A stretch of 64,000 nt of DNA, taken from positions 1 through 64,000 of the forward strand of contig JAPWHF010000004.1 of assembly GCA_027214125.1 (NCBI GenBank), read 5' to 3'. This stretch comes from Zoogloeaceae bacterium G21618-S1 (lineage in GTDB: Bacteria; Pseudomonadota; Gammaproteobacteria; Burkholderiales; Rhodocyclaceae). Shown here in pieces: positions 1 to 8,154 of the stretch; the stretch's first letter is position 1, and every line of letters starts with the position of its first letter. The position numbers were made by a program, and so were the translations under genes. The notes beneath the pieces were generated by a model, which saw only the letters and a list, made by a program, of their open reading frames with translations, was not told where the DNA came from and did no database searches.

Positions 1-83
1 TTCCACCTCGTCAACCCCCTCAAGCTCGTTTCCGACTCCTTCCGGGGCCGCTCAAAACGCGTTTGCGTTCAAGCGAGGTGCGA

Positions 84-111
84 ATTATAGACACCACAAA
101 AAACCTGTCAA
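84..111 (-). promoter_or_regulatory. Strong sigma-70 promoter, probably for a stable RNA operon leaving the window
   Basis: Read on the minus strand there is a perfect -35 TTGACA (plus 106-111), a 16-base spacer and a perfect -10 TATAAT (plus 84-89), followed by a GC-rich discriminator (TCGCACCTCGC). Such a discriminator is typical of stringently controlled rRNA and tRNA promoters. A second -35-like TTGACG lies at plus 9-14, so a tandem promoter may continue beyond the left edge. No coding frame follows in the visible 80 bases. The identity of the transcript, rRNA or tRNA operon, is inferred and lies outside the window. Confidence 0.72.
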
Positions 112-227
112 CACCCAACCCCTACTTTATTTCCAAACGCGCAAAACGACGCTTGCCTACCTGAACAACAACGACTTTGGCGCGCCATGAACAAGCACGC
201 ACTACCAACAAAACACGGTGCGTCGGA

Positions 228-1691
228 CTAAACAGCGATGTAGGTGCGTACTTCAAACTCGTGCCCACGCCATACACTGCCCAAGGGTTTGAGTTTTTGA
301 ATGACGCCATCTTCGGCAACAAACAGCGGAGCGCCAGGGCGCAGTGCGCCAGCAGGCGCTGCCACTCTCAAGTGAGAACCGCGTCGCAAGGGGTCGCACA
401 GAAGAACATCGAGCGGAGAGCGCCCATCGTCCGCCTTGACCGCACGGGGATCGAGCGCAAAGGTTTCCACGCCGACCAAGGCTCGGGTGATGTCGCCCCG
501 CTGGATTCGTCTCACCAGACCGAGTCGCCACGTTACGGCATCTTCAGATCGCATCGCTATTAGCTCACCGATGCGAGGCATGCCATATTCGGAAACTGGC
601 GCGACGGCCCCCAAACCACCAACGCTGACATCTTGCAAGTCCCAGGACATCAATGCCACCGCCTCGCCGCCAGAGATTACCTGACTAAAGGAGTCGAAGC
701 CCCTGACAGCCGACAGCTTTCCGCCCATAAGGTGGCGGCGATGGCGTCGCGCCGACGGCGTGTCATACCAAGTGCGCCGAAAATGGCGGATACACGCCGC
801 AATGTGGTCTTTAGCGCCAGGCCCAGCGCCCAGACCGCCGGGCACGACACCTTTTCCGAGCATCACTTCCAACTCGGAAAACACTCGCTCTGCCAAAAGG
901 GGGGAGAAATACCACGTGGGCTCACCTTCCGAGACGGCCTTGATGAGGCGTCGCGGCTCACCGCCCAGCATTGGCGACACAATAAAACGAGCGCCTTCGA
1001 CTGGCCCTGCCCCAAGATGAAGCGCGGGCAGCAGGTGCTGGATCAACCGATCGGCTACGTCGATGTGCTCGACGGGCATTTGCTCAAGGCCCGAACACTG
1101 CAAAGCCACAGCGCGCAGGTACTCGCGGTAGGTCGAGGTTTCGGTGTCTCTCCCCTGACGCAGGCGGACCGGCAACATCAGGCGGCCGTCTTCCTCAGCC
1201 TCAAGAAATACCGAGCCCATCTGTTGCCACAAGCCGCTATCGAACGGGCCGTAGAGCAAATGCGCCCACTTCAGGCGACTTGCCTCTGCACGCATCAGTC
1301 GCGCGGCCATCTCGGCAGCGACACTTGAAGAAATTGCTTCCGAATAGCGCTGTCGCTGCAAAACGGATTGGCCCACCCTGGCAATCGCCCGGAACGCACG
1401 TGTCGACGCAGCGTGAAGCACCGCTCCACGCGCAGAACCCAATACGCTAGATTGAACAAAGCCCTGCGCGGCCTGCCGAATGACCGCCTGCGCGGATTCG
1501 TCAAACTGGCGCAACGCGGACACAAGTTGATCCAGCGGCCATTCAGCACCATCAAGCATTAACTCGGCGCCCGCGGCGATTTCGTCGAGCGCCAGACCCG
1601 GTTCATTCGTCGGCAGAGCGTCCAGACGCCAGCGGACTTCGTCCAGACGCTGAGACGATTCCGGTGAGGGAGTCGATGCATTCAGGAACAT
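228..1691 (-). CDS. PilZ-like domain protein with long uncharacterised N-terminal region
   Basis: The product is 487 residues. The first 300 or so residues are largely helical, and I do not recognise a family in them. The C-terminal part has the hallmarks of a PilZ cyclic-di-GMP receptor: RRHRR at 315-319, which gives an RxxxR pattern, then after about 34 residues DVSVGG at 354-359, which matches the D/NxSxxG motif, then strands ending in GLVRRIQ and LVGVETFA around 391-412. No signal peptide or membrane segment is visible. The gene stands alone, divergent from thyA and facing the stable-RNA promoter at the left edge. The PilZ assignment is motif-based and the role is unknown. Several other cyclic-di-GMP enzymes lie in this window, so binding of that nucleotide is plausible but untested. 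Confidence 0.6.
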   Translation of the reverse strand: MFLNASTPSPESSQRLDEVRWRLDALPTNEPGLALDEIAAGAELMLDGAEWPLDQLVSALRQFDESAQAVIRQAAQGFVQSSVLGSARGAVLHAASTRAFRAIARVGQSVLQRQRYSEAISSSVAAEMAARLMRAEASRLKWAHLLYGPFDSGLWQQMGSVFLEAEEDGRLMLPVRLRQGRDTETSTYREYLRAVALQCSGLEQMPVEHIDVADRLIQHLLPALHLGAGPVEGARFIVSPMLGGEPRRLIKAVSEGEPTWYFSPLLAERVFSELEVMLGKGVVPGGLGAGPGAKDHIAACIRHFRRTWYDTPSARRHRRHLMGGKLSAVRGFDSFSQVISGGEAVALMSWDLQDVSVGGLGAVAPVSEYGMPRIGELIAMRSEDAVTWRLGLVRRIQRGDITRALVGVETFALDPRAVKADDGRSPLDVLLCDPLRRGSHLRVAAPAGALRPGAPLFVAEDGVIQKLKPLGSVWRGHEFEVRTYIAV

Positions 1692-1823
1692 GTGGCACTC
1701 ATGGAAACAGTCCGCATCTCATTGTCGTTTCGAGCATTATTTCACACAAAACTCAGCAGACGACGCTGTTTTTCCCGGTCGTCCAGACGTGTCGCAGCCC
1801 CTACCCGACGGGCTGGGCCGCGG

Positions 1824-1829
1824 TACAAT
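1824..1829 (+). promoter_or_regulatory. Possible -10 element for thyA-folA
   Basis: TACAAT lies 34 bases upstream of the thyA start in the 172-base divergent gap shared with the PilZ-like gene. No good -35 is visible at the usual spacing, so this is a weak call based on the -10 match and its position only. Confidence 0.35.
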
Positions 1830-1863
1830 CGACCATCCTTTAAAGAACCGGTGAATTGCTCGA

Positions 1864-2658
1864 ATGCAACAGTATCTTGACCTCATGCAGCATGTGCTTG
1901 ACCACGGCCATGACAAATCTGACCGGACAGGCACCGGCACACTATCGGTTTTCGGCCACCAGATGCGGTTTGACCTGGCCCAAGGTTTCCCGCTCCTGAC
2001 CACCAAAAAACTGCATGTCCGGTCGATTATTCATGAGCTCCTGTGGTTTCTGGCGGGCGACACCAATATCGAATACCTCAAGTCCAATGGTGTCTCGATC
2101 TGGAACGAGTGGGCAGACGAGAACGGCGACCTCGGCCCGGTGTATGGTCATCAATGGCGTCACTGGCCCGCTCGCGACGGCGGCGAAATCGACCAGATCC
2201 GCCAGCTTGTCGAAGGACTGAAGAACTCACCCGATTCACGCCGTCACCTGGTATCGGCGTGGAACCCTTCGGACGTGGATCGCATGGCGCTACCGCCCTG
2301 CCACGCCCTGTTTCAGTTTTATGTGGCCGATGGACGTCTGTCGTGCCAGCTATATCAGCGCAGCGCCGACATATTCCTCGGGGTTCCTTTCAATATTGCG
2401 TCGTACGCGTTGCTGACGCTGATGGTGGCGCAGGTGTGTGGCTTTAAACCGGGTGACTTTGTGTGGACCGGTGGCGACTGCCATCTCTACAAGAACCACC
2501 TGGAGCAAACACGCCTCCAGCTTTCCCGTGAACTCCGCCCCTTGCCGACGCTGCGAATCAACCCAGACGTAACCGACGTGTTCGCCTTCCGCTTCGAAGA
2601 TTTTTCGCTAGAAGGCTACGAGCCGCACCCGCATATTTCTGCGCCGGTGGCCGTATGA
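1864..2658 (+). CDS. thyA: Thymidylate synthase
   Basis: The product is 264 residues, the same length as the Escherichia coli enzyme. It makes dTMP from dUMP using methylenetetrahydrofolate, which is oxidised to dihydrofolate. The catalytic cysteine is C146 in [10 protein letters not shown]. The dUMP-binding [18 protein letters not shown] stretch follows, and the folate-side RTGTGT loop is near residue 21. The gene overlaps folA by four bases (ATGA), so the dihydrofolate it makes is recycled by the product of the next gene. Translational coupling is likely. Confidence 0.98.
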   Translation: MQQYLDLMQHVLDHGHDKSDRTGTGTLSVFGHQMRFDLAQGFPLLTTKKLHVRSIIHELLWFLAGDTNIEYLKSNGVSIWNEWADENGDLGPVYGHQWRHWPARDGGEIDQIRQLVEGLKNSPDSRRHLVSAWNPSDVDRMALPPCHALFQFYVADGRLSCQLYQRSADIFLGVPFNIASYALLTLMVAQVCGFKPGDFVWTGGDCHLYKNHLEQTRLQLSRELRPLPTLRINPDVTDVFAFRFEDFSLEGYEPHPHISAPVAV

Positions 2659-3152
2659 GCCCCCCCCAAGTTGTCCTGATTGCCGCGGTCGCAGCCAACG
2701 GCGCCATTGGCAAGGACAACGCCTTGCCATGGCGATTGAAGGCCGATCTCGCACATTTCAAGGCCGCCACGCTGGGACACCCGATTGTGATGGGACGCAA
2801 AACCTGGGAGTCGCTTGGCCGGCCGTTGCCTGGTCGTACAAATATCGTGATCAGCCGCGATCCCGGCTACGCGGCGCCCGGTGCGCATGTGGTCGATAGC
2901 CTGGCGGCGGCGATCGCAGCCTGCGTCGACCACCAACAACTCTTTGTTATTGGCGGCGCGCAGATCTACGCGCTGGCCTTACCGCTGGCCGATCGCCTCA
3001 TGCTGACCGAAGTGGACGCTACCATTGACGGCGACGCCTTCTTCCCCGCTTTTGACCGCTCGGCGTTCGAAGAAACTGCGCGCCGCCACCAAAGCCGGAA
3101 TGCGGACAATGACCACGCGGCAGATTTTGTCGACTACCGACGCGTCAACTAA
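2655..3152 (+). CDS. folA: Dihydrofolate reductase
   Basis: The product is 165 residues, a normal length for a chromosomal type I enzyme. It reduces dihydrofolate to tetrahydrofolate with NADPH. Visible family features are the N-terminal [19 protein letters not shown] (residues 10-28), an acidic active-site residue in KADLAHFK, the cofactor-binding [16 protein letters not shown] and [12 protein letters not shown]. The start codon overlaps the thyA stop in ATGA. This is the classical thyA-folA couplet that regenerates folate after dTMP synthesis. Confidence 0.97.
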   Translation: MSPPQVVLIAAVAANGAIGKDNALPWRLKADLAHFKAATLGHPIVMGRKTWESLGRPLPGRTNIVISRDPGYAAPGAHVVDSLAAAIAACVDHQQLFVIGGAQIYALALPLADRLMLTEVDATIDGDAFFPAFDRSAFEETARRHQSRNADNDHAADFVDYRRVN

Positions 3153-3160
3153 GCGCCACA

Positions 3161-3192
3161 CCACGCCCCAAGCAAAATTGCCGGGGGCGTGG
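3161..3192. terminator. Hairpin between convergent folA and decarboxylase genes
   Basis: CCACGCCCC (3161-3169) and GGGGCGTGG (3184-3192) form a nine-pair stem with a 14-base loop in the 45-base convergent gap. There is no long T run on either side, so termination is inferred from position and symmetry. Confidence 0.45.
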
Positions 3193-3197
3193 CGAGG

Positions 3198-5450
3198 TCA
3201 ATCCTGAATCACGCAATCCACGCAGTAGCTGGTCTGTCCATTCACATCGGCTTTGACCAGGCCGTGGATGTCCGTTTCGAAGCCGGGAAAACCCACGTTG
3301 AACGCGCGCGCAAATTTCAAATAGCGCACGATCGTCGCATTGAACCGCTCGCCCGGAATCAGCAGAGGGATGCCCGGCGGATAGGGCGTCAGCAGCACGC
3401 TGGTGACGCGGCCTTCGAGGTCATCGATGGGCACACGATCCACTTCTCGATGGGCCGTCTTGGCAAAGGCGTCGGTCGGGCGCATCGCCGGCACCATGTC
3501 CGACAGATACATTTCGGTTGTCAGCCTGGCGACATCGTGCATCTGGTAGAAGGCGTGGATCTGCATGCACAGATCCTTCAGCCCCACGCGCTCATAGCGC
3601 GGATGCTTGGCAATGAACTCTGGCATGACCCGCCACAGCGGGCGGTTGCGGTCGAAATCGTCCTTGAACTGCTGCAACTCGGTCACCAGCGTGTTCCAGC
3701 GGCCCTTGGTGATGCCGATGGTGAACATGATGAAGAAGGAGTACAGCCCGGTCTTTTCGACCACGATGCCGTGCTCGGCCAGATACTTGGTGAGCACACC
3801 CGCCGGAATACCCCACTCGGCGAAATCGCCATCGACATCCAGCCCGGGGGTGATCAGCGTCGCCTTGATCGGATCGAGCATATTGAAGCCCGGCGCGAGG
3901 TCGCCAAAGCCGTGCCAACGCTCCCCGGCCTTCAACATCCAGTCTTCGCGCTCGGCGATGCCATCGTCCGACAGGTACTCCGGCCCCCAGACCTTGAACC
4001 ACCAGTCGTCATCGCCGAATTCATCGTCCACCTTGCGCATGGCGCGGCGAAAATCGAGCGCCTCAGCGAGCGACTCCTCGACCAGCGCCGGCCCGCCCGG
4101 CGGTTCCATCATCGCCGCGGCCACATCGCAGGACGCGATGATCGAATACTGCGGCGAGGTCGAGGTGTGCATCAGATACGCTTCGTTGAAGATGTCGCGA
4201 TCAAGCTGTCGTTCGTCGGAGTCCTGCACCAGAATCTGAGAGGCCTGCGACAGGCCGGCCAGCATCTTGTGGGTCGACTGGGTTGAAAAGATCATCGACT
4301 CCTTGCAGCGCGGGCGGTCCTCGCCGATGGCGTGATAGTCACCATAAAAATCATGGAACGCGGCGTGCGGCAGCCAGGCTTCATCGAAGTGCAAGGTATC
4401 GATCTCGCCGTCGAGCATCTCCTTGATCGCCTCGACGTTGTACAGCACCCCGTCGTAGGTCGATTGTGTGATGGTGAGAATGCGCGGGTTCTTCGCGGCC
4501 GTTTTGCTCACAAACGGGTTCGCCGCGATTTTCTTGCGAATGTTCTCGATCTTGAACTCTTCAAGCGGAATCGGGCCGATGATGCCGTAATGGTTTCGCG
4601 TCGGCGTCAAAAAGACCGGCACCGCACCCGTCATGATGATCGAATGCAGGATCGACTTGTGGCAGTTGCGATCCACCACCACCACGTCGCCCGGCGCCAC
4701 GGTGGAATGCCACACCATCTTGTTGGAGGTCGAGGTTCCGTTGGTGACGAAGTACAGGTGATCGCAATGAAAAATTCGCGCCGCATTACGTTCGGACGCG
4801 GCCACCGGACCTGTATGGTCGAGCAGCTGGCCCAGTTCATCCACTGCGTTGCACACGTCGGCGCGCAGCATGTTTTCGCCAAAGAACTGGTGGAACATCT
4901 GCCCCACCGGGCTCTTCAGGAAGGCCACGCCGCCCGAGTGCCCCGGGCAATGCCACGAATACGAACCATCAGCGGCGTAGTGCGTCAGCGCGCGAAAGAA
5001 GGGCGGTGCCAGACTGTCGAGGTAGCTCTTCGCCTCGCGCACCACATAGCGCGCGATGAACTCGGGCGTGTCCTCGAACATGTGGATGAAGCCGTGCATC
5101 TCGCGCAGCACGTCGTTCGGGATGTGCCGAGAGGTGCGCGTTTCACCGTACAAAAAGATCGGAATGTCGGCGTTGCGAAAACGGATCTCCACCACAAACT
5201 TTCGCAGATCGTCGATGGCCTTGGCCGTCGCTTCTGGCGAGTTGAATTCCTCATCATCGATCGACACGATAAAGGTCGACGCCCGGCTCTGCTGCTGGGC
5301 AAACGAAGCCAGATCACCGTAACTGGTAACACCAAGCACCTCGATGCTTTCGCCCTCGATCGCTTTGGCCAGGGCGCGAACGCCAAAACCGCTGGTGTTT
5401 TCCGAGCGGAAGTCTTCGTCAATGATGATGATCGGAAACTGGAAACGCAT
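3198..5450 (-). CDS. Orn/Lys/Arg decarboxylase, PLP-dependent (LdcA/AdiA type)
   Basis: The product is 750 residues, the length of AdiA and of Pseudomonas LdcA. It has the three-part organisation of the family: an N-terminal receiver-like wing domain (about 1-130), a large PLP-binding aspartate-aminotransferase-fold core and a C-terminal domain ending in PYPPGIPLLIPGE. The Schiff-base lysine is K395 in STQSTHK, and the PLP-nitrogen aspartate is D356 in HFDEAW. The enzyme should decarboxylate a basic amino acid in the cytoplasm to a polyamine or diamine, consuming a proton. By remembered similarity it is closest to lysine decarboxylase LdcA, but arginine or ornithine cannot be excluded, so no symbol is given. 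A GGGGGCGAGG ribosome binding site precedes the ATG. dcd and mrp lie upstream on the same strand. Confidence 0.9.
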   Translation of the reverse strand: MRFQFPIIIIDEDFRSENTSGFGVRALAKAIEGESIEVLGVTSYGDLASFAQQQSRASTFIVSIDDEEFNSPEATAKAIDDLRKFVVEIRFRNADIPIFLYGETRTSRHIPNDVLREMHGFIHMFEDTPEFIARYVVREAKSYLDSLAPPFFRALTHYAADGSYSWHCPGHSGGVAFLKSPVGQMFHQFFGENMLRADVCNAVDELGQLLDHTGPVAASERNAARIFHCDHLYFVTNGTSTSNKMVWHSTVAPGDVVVVDRNCHKSILHSIIMTGAVPVFLTPTRNHYGIIGPIPLEEFKIENIRKKIAANPFVSKTAAKNPRILTITQSTYDGVLYNVEAIKEMLDGEIDTLHFDEAWLPHAAFHDFYGDYHAIGEDRPRCKESMIFSTQSTHKMLAGLSQASQILVQDSDERQLDRDIFNEAYLMHTSTSPQYSIIASCDVAAAMMEPPGGPALVEESLAEALDFRRAMRKVDDEFGDDDWWFKVWGPEYLSDDGIAEREDWMLKAGERWHGFGDLAPGFNMLDPIKATLITPGLDVDGDFAEWGIPAGVLTKYLAEHGIVVEKTGLYSFFIMFTIGITKGRWNTLVTELQQFKDDFDRNRPLWRVMPEFIAKHPRYERVGLKDLCMQIHAFYQMHDVARLTTEMYLSDMVPAMRPTDAFAKTAHREVDRVPIDDLEGRVTSVLLTPYPPGIPLLIPGERFNATIVRYLKFARAFNVGFPGFETDIHGLVKADVNGQTSYCVDCVIQD

Positions 5451-5461
5451 CCTCGCCCCCT

Positions 5462-5497
5462 GAAAAGAAGAAAGCCCGCAGTGCTATGACCGCGGGC
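5462..5497 (-). terminator. Terminator after dcd
   Basis: On the minus strand GCCCGC (plus 5492-5497) pairs with GCGGGC (plus 5474-5479) across a 12-base loop, followed by TTTCTTCTTTT. It lies in the 117-base gap between dcd and the decarboxylase, so the decarboxylase may be only partly co-transcribed with dcd. Confidence 0.55.
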
Positions 5498-5567
5498 ACA
5501 TCGTACCGCGATGCGGTGATGGTTTGTCGCATAGGCCGACGCGGCGAGCACGTCGGCACAAGAAGCA

Positions 5568-6134
5568 TCAGATCTTCGGCAGCGTGACGCCTTTCTGGCC
5601 GAAGTACTTGCCGCCGCGATCCTTGTACGACGTCTCGCAGACTTCGTCCGACTCGAAGAACAGCATCTGTGCGATGCCTTCGTTGGCGTAGATCTTGGCC
5701 GGCAGCGGCGTGGTGTTGGAGAACTCCAGCGTCACATGGCCTTCCCACTCGGGCTCAAGCGGCGTCACGTTAACAATGATGCCGCAGCGCGCGTAGGTGC
5801 TCTTGCCCAGACACACAGTCAGCACATTGCGCGGGATACGAAAGTACTCAACCGTGCGCGCCAGTGCGAAGGAGTTTGGCGGGATGATGCACACATCGCC
5901 AACGAAATCGACGAAGTTGCCCGAATCGAAGTTCTTCGGATCGACGATGGTCGAGTTGATATTGGTGAAGATCTTGAATTCGTTGGCGCAGCGCACATCG
6001 TAGCCATAGCTCGAGGTGCCATACGACACAATCTTGCCGCTATCGTTTTCGCGCACCAGCTCGGGCGCGAACGGCTCGAGCATCTGGTGCTCCTGCGCCA
6101 TGCGGCGAATCCACTTGTCCGACTTGATGGACAT
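5568..6134 (-). CDS. dcd: dCTP deaminase
   Basis: The product is 188 residues from the ATG at 6134. A GTG two codons upstream is also in frame, but a GGAG sits seven bases before the ATG, and family members in this class begin MSIKSDKW. The enzyme deaminates dCTP to dUTP, the start of the route to dUMP and so substrate for ThyA about 3 kb away. Family signatures are [45 protein letters not shown] (active-site S, R and E) and the C-terminal [16 protein letters not shown] that closes over the nucleotide. A possible -10 (TAGAAT, plus 6192-6197) lies upstream. The enzyme probably acts as a homotrimer in the cytoplasm. Confidence 0.96.
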   Translation of the reverse strand: MSIKSDKWIRRMAQEHQMLEPFAPELVRENDSGKIVSYGTSSYGYDVRCANEFKIFTNINSTIVDPKNFDSGNFVDFVGDVCIIPPNSFALARTVEYFRIPRNVLTVCLGKSTYARCGIIVNVTPLEPEWEGHVTLEFSNTTPLPAKIYANEGIAQMLFFESDEVCETSYKDRGGKYFGQKGVTLPKI

Positions 6135-6233
6135 CCTCACACTCCGGTCAGACCCGCCCCACGGGCGCGTCGCTGAATAATAAAGCGGCCTATTCTAGCT
6201 TTGCTGCGGGGCGAATCAAGGTCGATCGTCGGT

Positions 6234-7325
6234 TCAGGTGTTTTGCACCACGATATTCGGGAACTTGTGCGTCATGTTCTTGGCACGAACAGCCACGCTG
6301 CCAGCCACTTTGCGCGCGATCTCGCGATACAGGCCGGCGATGCGCCCGTCAGGCTCCGCCACCACGGTCGGACGACCCGCATCCACTTCGGTACGGATCT
6401 GCATATCCAGCGGCAAACCACCGAGAAAGGCGATGTTGTAGTCGTCACACATTTTCTGACCACCGCCGGTACCGAAAATATGTGATTCGTGCCCGCAGTT
6501 CGAACAGATGTGCAGACTCATGTTTTCGACCACGCCCAGAATCGGCACGCCAACCTTCTCGAACATCTTCACCCCCTTGCGCGCATCGAGCAGCGCGATG
6601 TCCTGCGGCGTGGTCACCACGACCGCACCGGTCAACGGCACGCTCTGCGACAAGGTGAGCTGAATGTCGCCGGTGCCCGGCGGCATATCGACGATCAGAT
6701 AGTCCAGATCGGCCCAGTTGGTTTCGGTCAACAACTGCTTGAGTGCCTGCGTGGCCATCGGGCCGCGCCACACCATCGGCGTTTCAACATCCACCAGGAA
6801 GCCGATCGACATGGCCTGCACGCCGAAGGCCTCGATCGGCGTCAGCGTCTTGCCATCCGGCGAGGCCGGCTGCGCGCCTTGCAGACCGAGCATCTGCGGC
6901 TGCGAAGGGCCATAGATATCCGCGTCAAGAATCCCCACGCGGGCGCCCTCGGCGGCCAGTGCCAACGCCAGATTGACCGCGGTGGTGCTCTTGCCCACGC
7001 CGCCCTTGCCGGAAGCCACAGCGATGATGTTCTTCACCCCGGCCAGCAGTTTCACGCCGTGCTGCACCGCATGCGCGACGACTTTGGTATTCAAAGTGAC
7101 TTCCACTGCGCTCACGCCAGCCACCTGGCTCACGGCCTCGGTCAGCAGCGCGCGGAGCGCGTCTTCCTGGCTGCGCGCCGGGTAACCCAGCTCGACCGCC
7201 ACGGTCACCTTGCCGCCATCGACGGCCACGTCGCGAATACAGCGACTGCTCACGAAGTCCTTTCCCGTATTGGGGTCGACCACGTTCTTGAGCGCCGCCT
7301 GAATCTGATCCCGATCGATTTCCAT
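6234..7325 (-). CDS. apbC: Iron-sulfur cluster carrier protein Mrp/ApbC
   Basis: The product is 363 residues from the ATG at 7325, chosen over an upstream ATG because GGAG lies five bases before it. An N-terminal MIP18/DUF59 domain (about 1-85) is followed by a deviant Walker A ASGKGGVGKSTTAVNL (about 105-120) in a P-loop NTPase. A CxxC pair in HICSNCGH bridges the Fe-S cluster at the dimer interface. The protein carries assembled clusters to apo-enzymes in the cytoplasm. It lies upstream of dcd on the same strand and divergent from the lipoprotein gene. Mrp is an alternative name for the same family. Confidence 0.95.
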   Translation of the reverse strand: MEIDRDQIQAALKNVVDPNTGKDFVSSRCIRDVAVDGGKVTVAVELGYPARSQEDALRALLTEAVSQVAGVSAVEVTLNTKVVAHAVQHGVKLLAGVKNIIAVASGKGGVGKSTTAVNLALALAAEGARVGILDADIYGPSQPQMLGLQGAQPASPDGKTLTPIEAFGVQAMSIGFLVDVETPMVWRGPMATQALKQLLTETNWADLDYLIVDMPPGTGDIQLTLSQSVPLTGAVVVTTPQDIALLDARKGVKMFEKVGVPILGVVENMSLHICSNCGHESHIFGTGGGQKMCDDYNIAFLGGLPLDMQIRTEVDAGRPTVVAEPDGRIAGLYREIARKVAGSVAVRAKNMTHKFPNIVVQNT

Positions 7326-7480
7326 CCTGACTCCACACATGCAACGGGCAATCCGTTTTGCCCAACAAGCGCATCATACCGAAGCCGGCCACATTCGCCT
7401 CCCCTGACGCAAACAGGGTTATCCTTCGCCCCCACACCGGTGGCTCGCCACCGCCTCAAACCCCTTATCCAGTCAGCCTA

Positions 7481-8047
7481 ATGCGCCGTATCCGCCCTCA
7501 CCTACTTGCCCTGACACTCACAGCCAGCGTGCTTGCCGGCTGTGCCACGCAAGCGCCCACGAGCGACTCACAAACCATCGACATCACCGCCGAACACGCC
7601 ACGCGACGCATCTTCGACTGGCAGCCCATCATCAACGCCCTGGCCGCCGACACGCAGGCCGGCAAGATCCGCGTGCAAACGACACCCGACAACACGCTGC
7701 AGCTGACTCTCGAAGACGACGCCGTCTTTGACAGCGAGAGCACCGCACCATCACCTCGCTTTGTCGCCCTGCTTGGTCGAATCAGCACCATCCTGCATCA
7801 ACACCCCGGCCTGATGGTACGCATCATCGGTCACACCGACAGCACTGGCCGCGAGGGCTACAACATGCAGCTATCCCGCGCCCGAGCCAAAACCGTGCGC
7901 AATGCGCTCATCGACCAAGGCGGCATCGACCCCACCCGGCTCAACGCCGAAGGCCGGGGCGAAGCCGAACCGGTTGCCGACAACGACACTCCCGAGGGGC
8001 GTGCCCGCAACCGCCGGGTCGAACTTTTCCTCACGCCGCTACCCTGA
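7481..8047 (+). CDS. OmpA-family outer membrane lipoprotein
   Basis: The product is 188 residues from the ATG at 7481, chosen because it begins a proper lipoprotein signal peptide (MRRIRPHLLALTLTASVLAGC) with lipobox LAGC. The C-terminal half is an OmpA/MotB peptidoglycan-binding domain. It has VRIIGHTDSTG, the NMQLSRARAKTVRNAL segment that contacts diaminopimelate, and a closing ARNRRVELFL. The mature protein probably sits in the outer membrane and binds peptidoglycan. It is shorter than Pal-like YfiB proteins only in its linker. It stands alone between mrp and metG, and its precise role is unknown. Confidence 0.85.
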   Translation: MRRIRPHLLALTLTASVLAGCATQAPTSDSQTIDITAEHATRRIFDWQPIINALAADTQAGKIRVQTTPDNTLQLTLEDDAVFDSESTAPSPRFVALLGRISTILHQHPGLMVRIIGHTDSTGREGYNMQLSRARAKTVRNALIDQGGIDPTRLNAEGRGEAEPVADNDTPEGRARNRRVELFLTPLP

Positions 8048-8118
8048 GCCATCACACGATTGACGGTGCAACGTGCGCCGAACGGCCGTCAAGCCGCCGC
8101 GAACCCGCCCGCCTTTGC

Positions 8119-8124
8119 TAAACT
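8119..8124 (+). promoter_or_regulatory. Possible extended -10 for metG
   Basis: TAAACT is preceded by TGC, an extended -10 arrangement, and lies about 30 bases before the metG ATG. No strong -35 is evident. Confidence 0.35.
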
Positions 8125-8154
8125 TGCGGTCTTTGACCGCCGCCGCAGGAAACC

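Noticed and set aside
3189-5489. Long open frames antisense to the PLP decarboxylase
   Set aside because: The decarboxylase has complete catalytic motifs and family length; the opposite frames have none.
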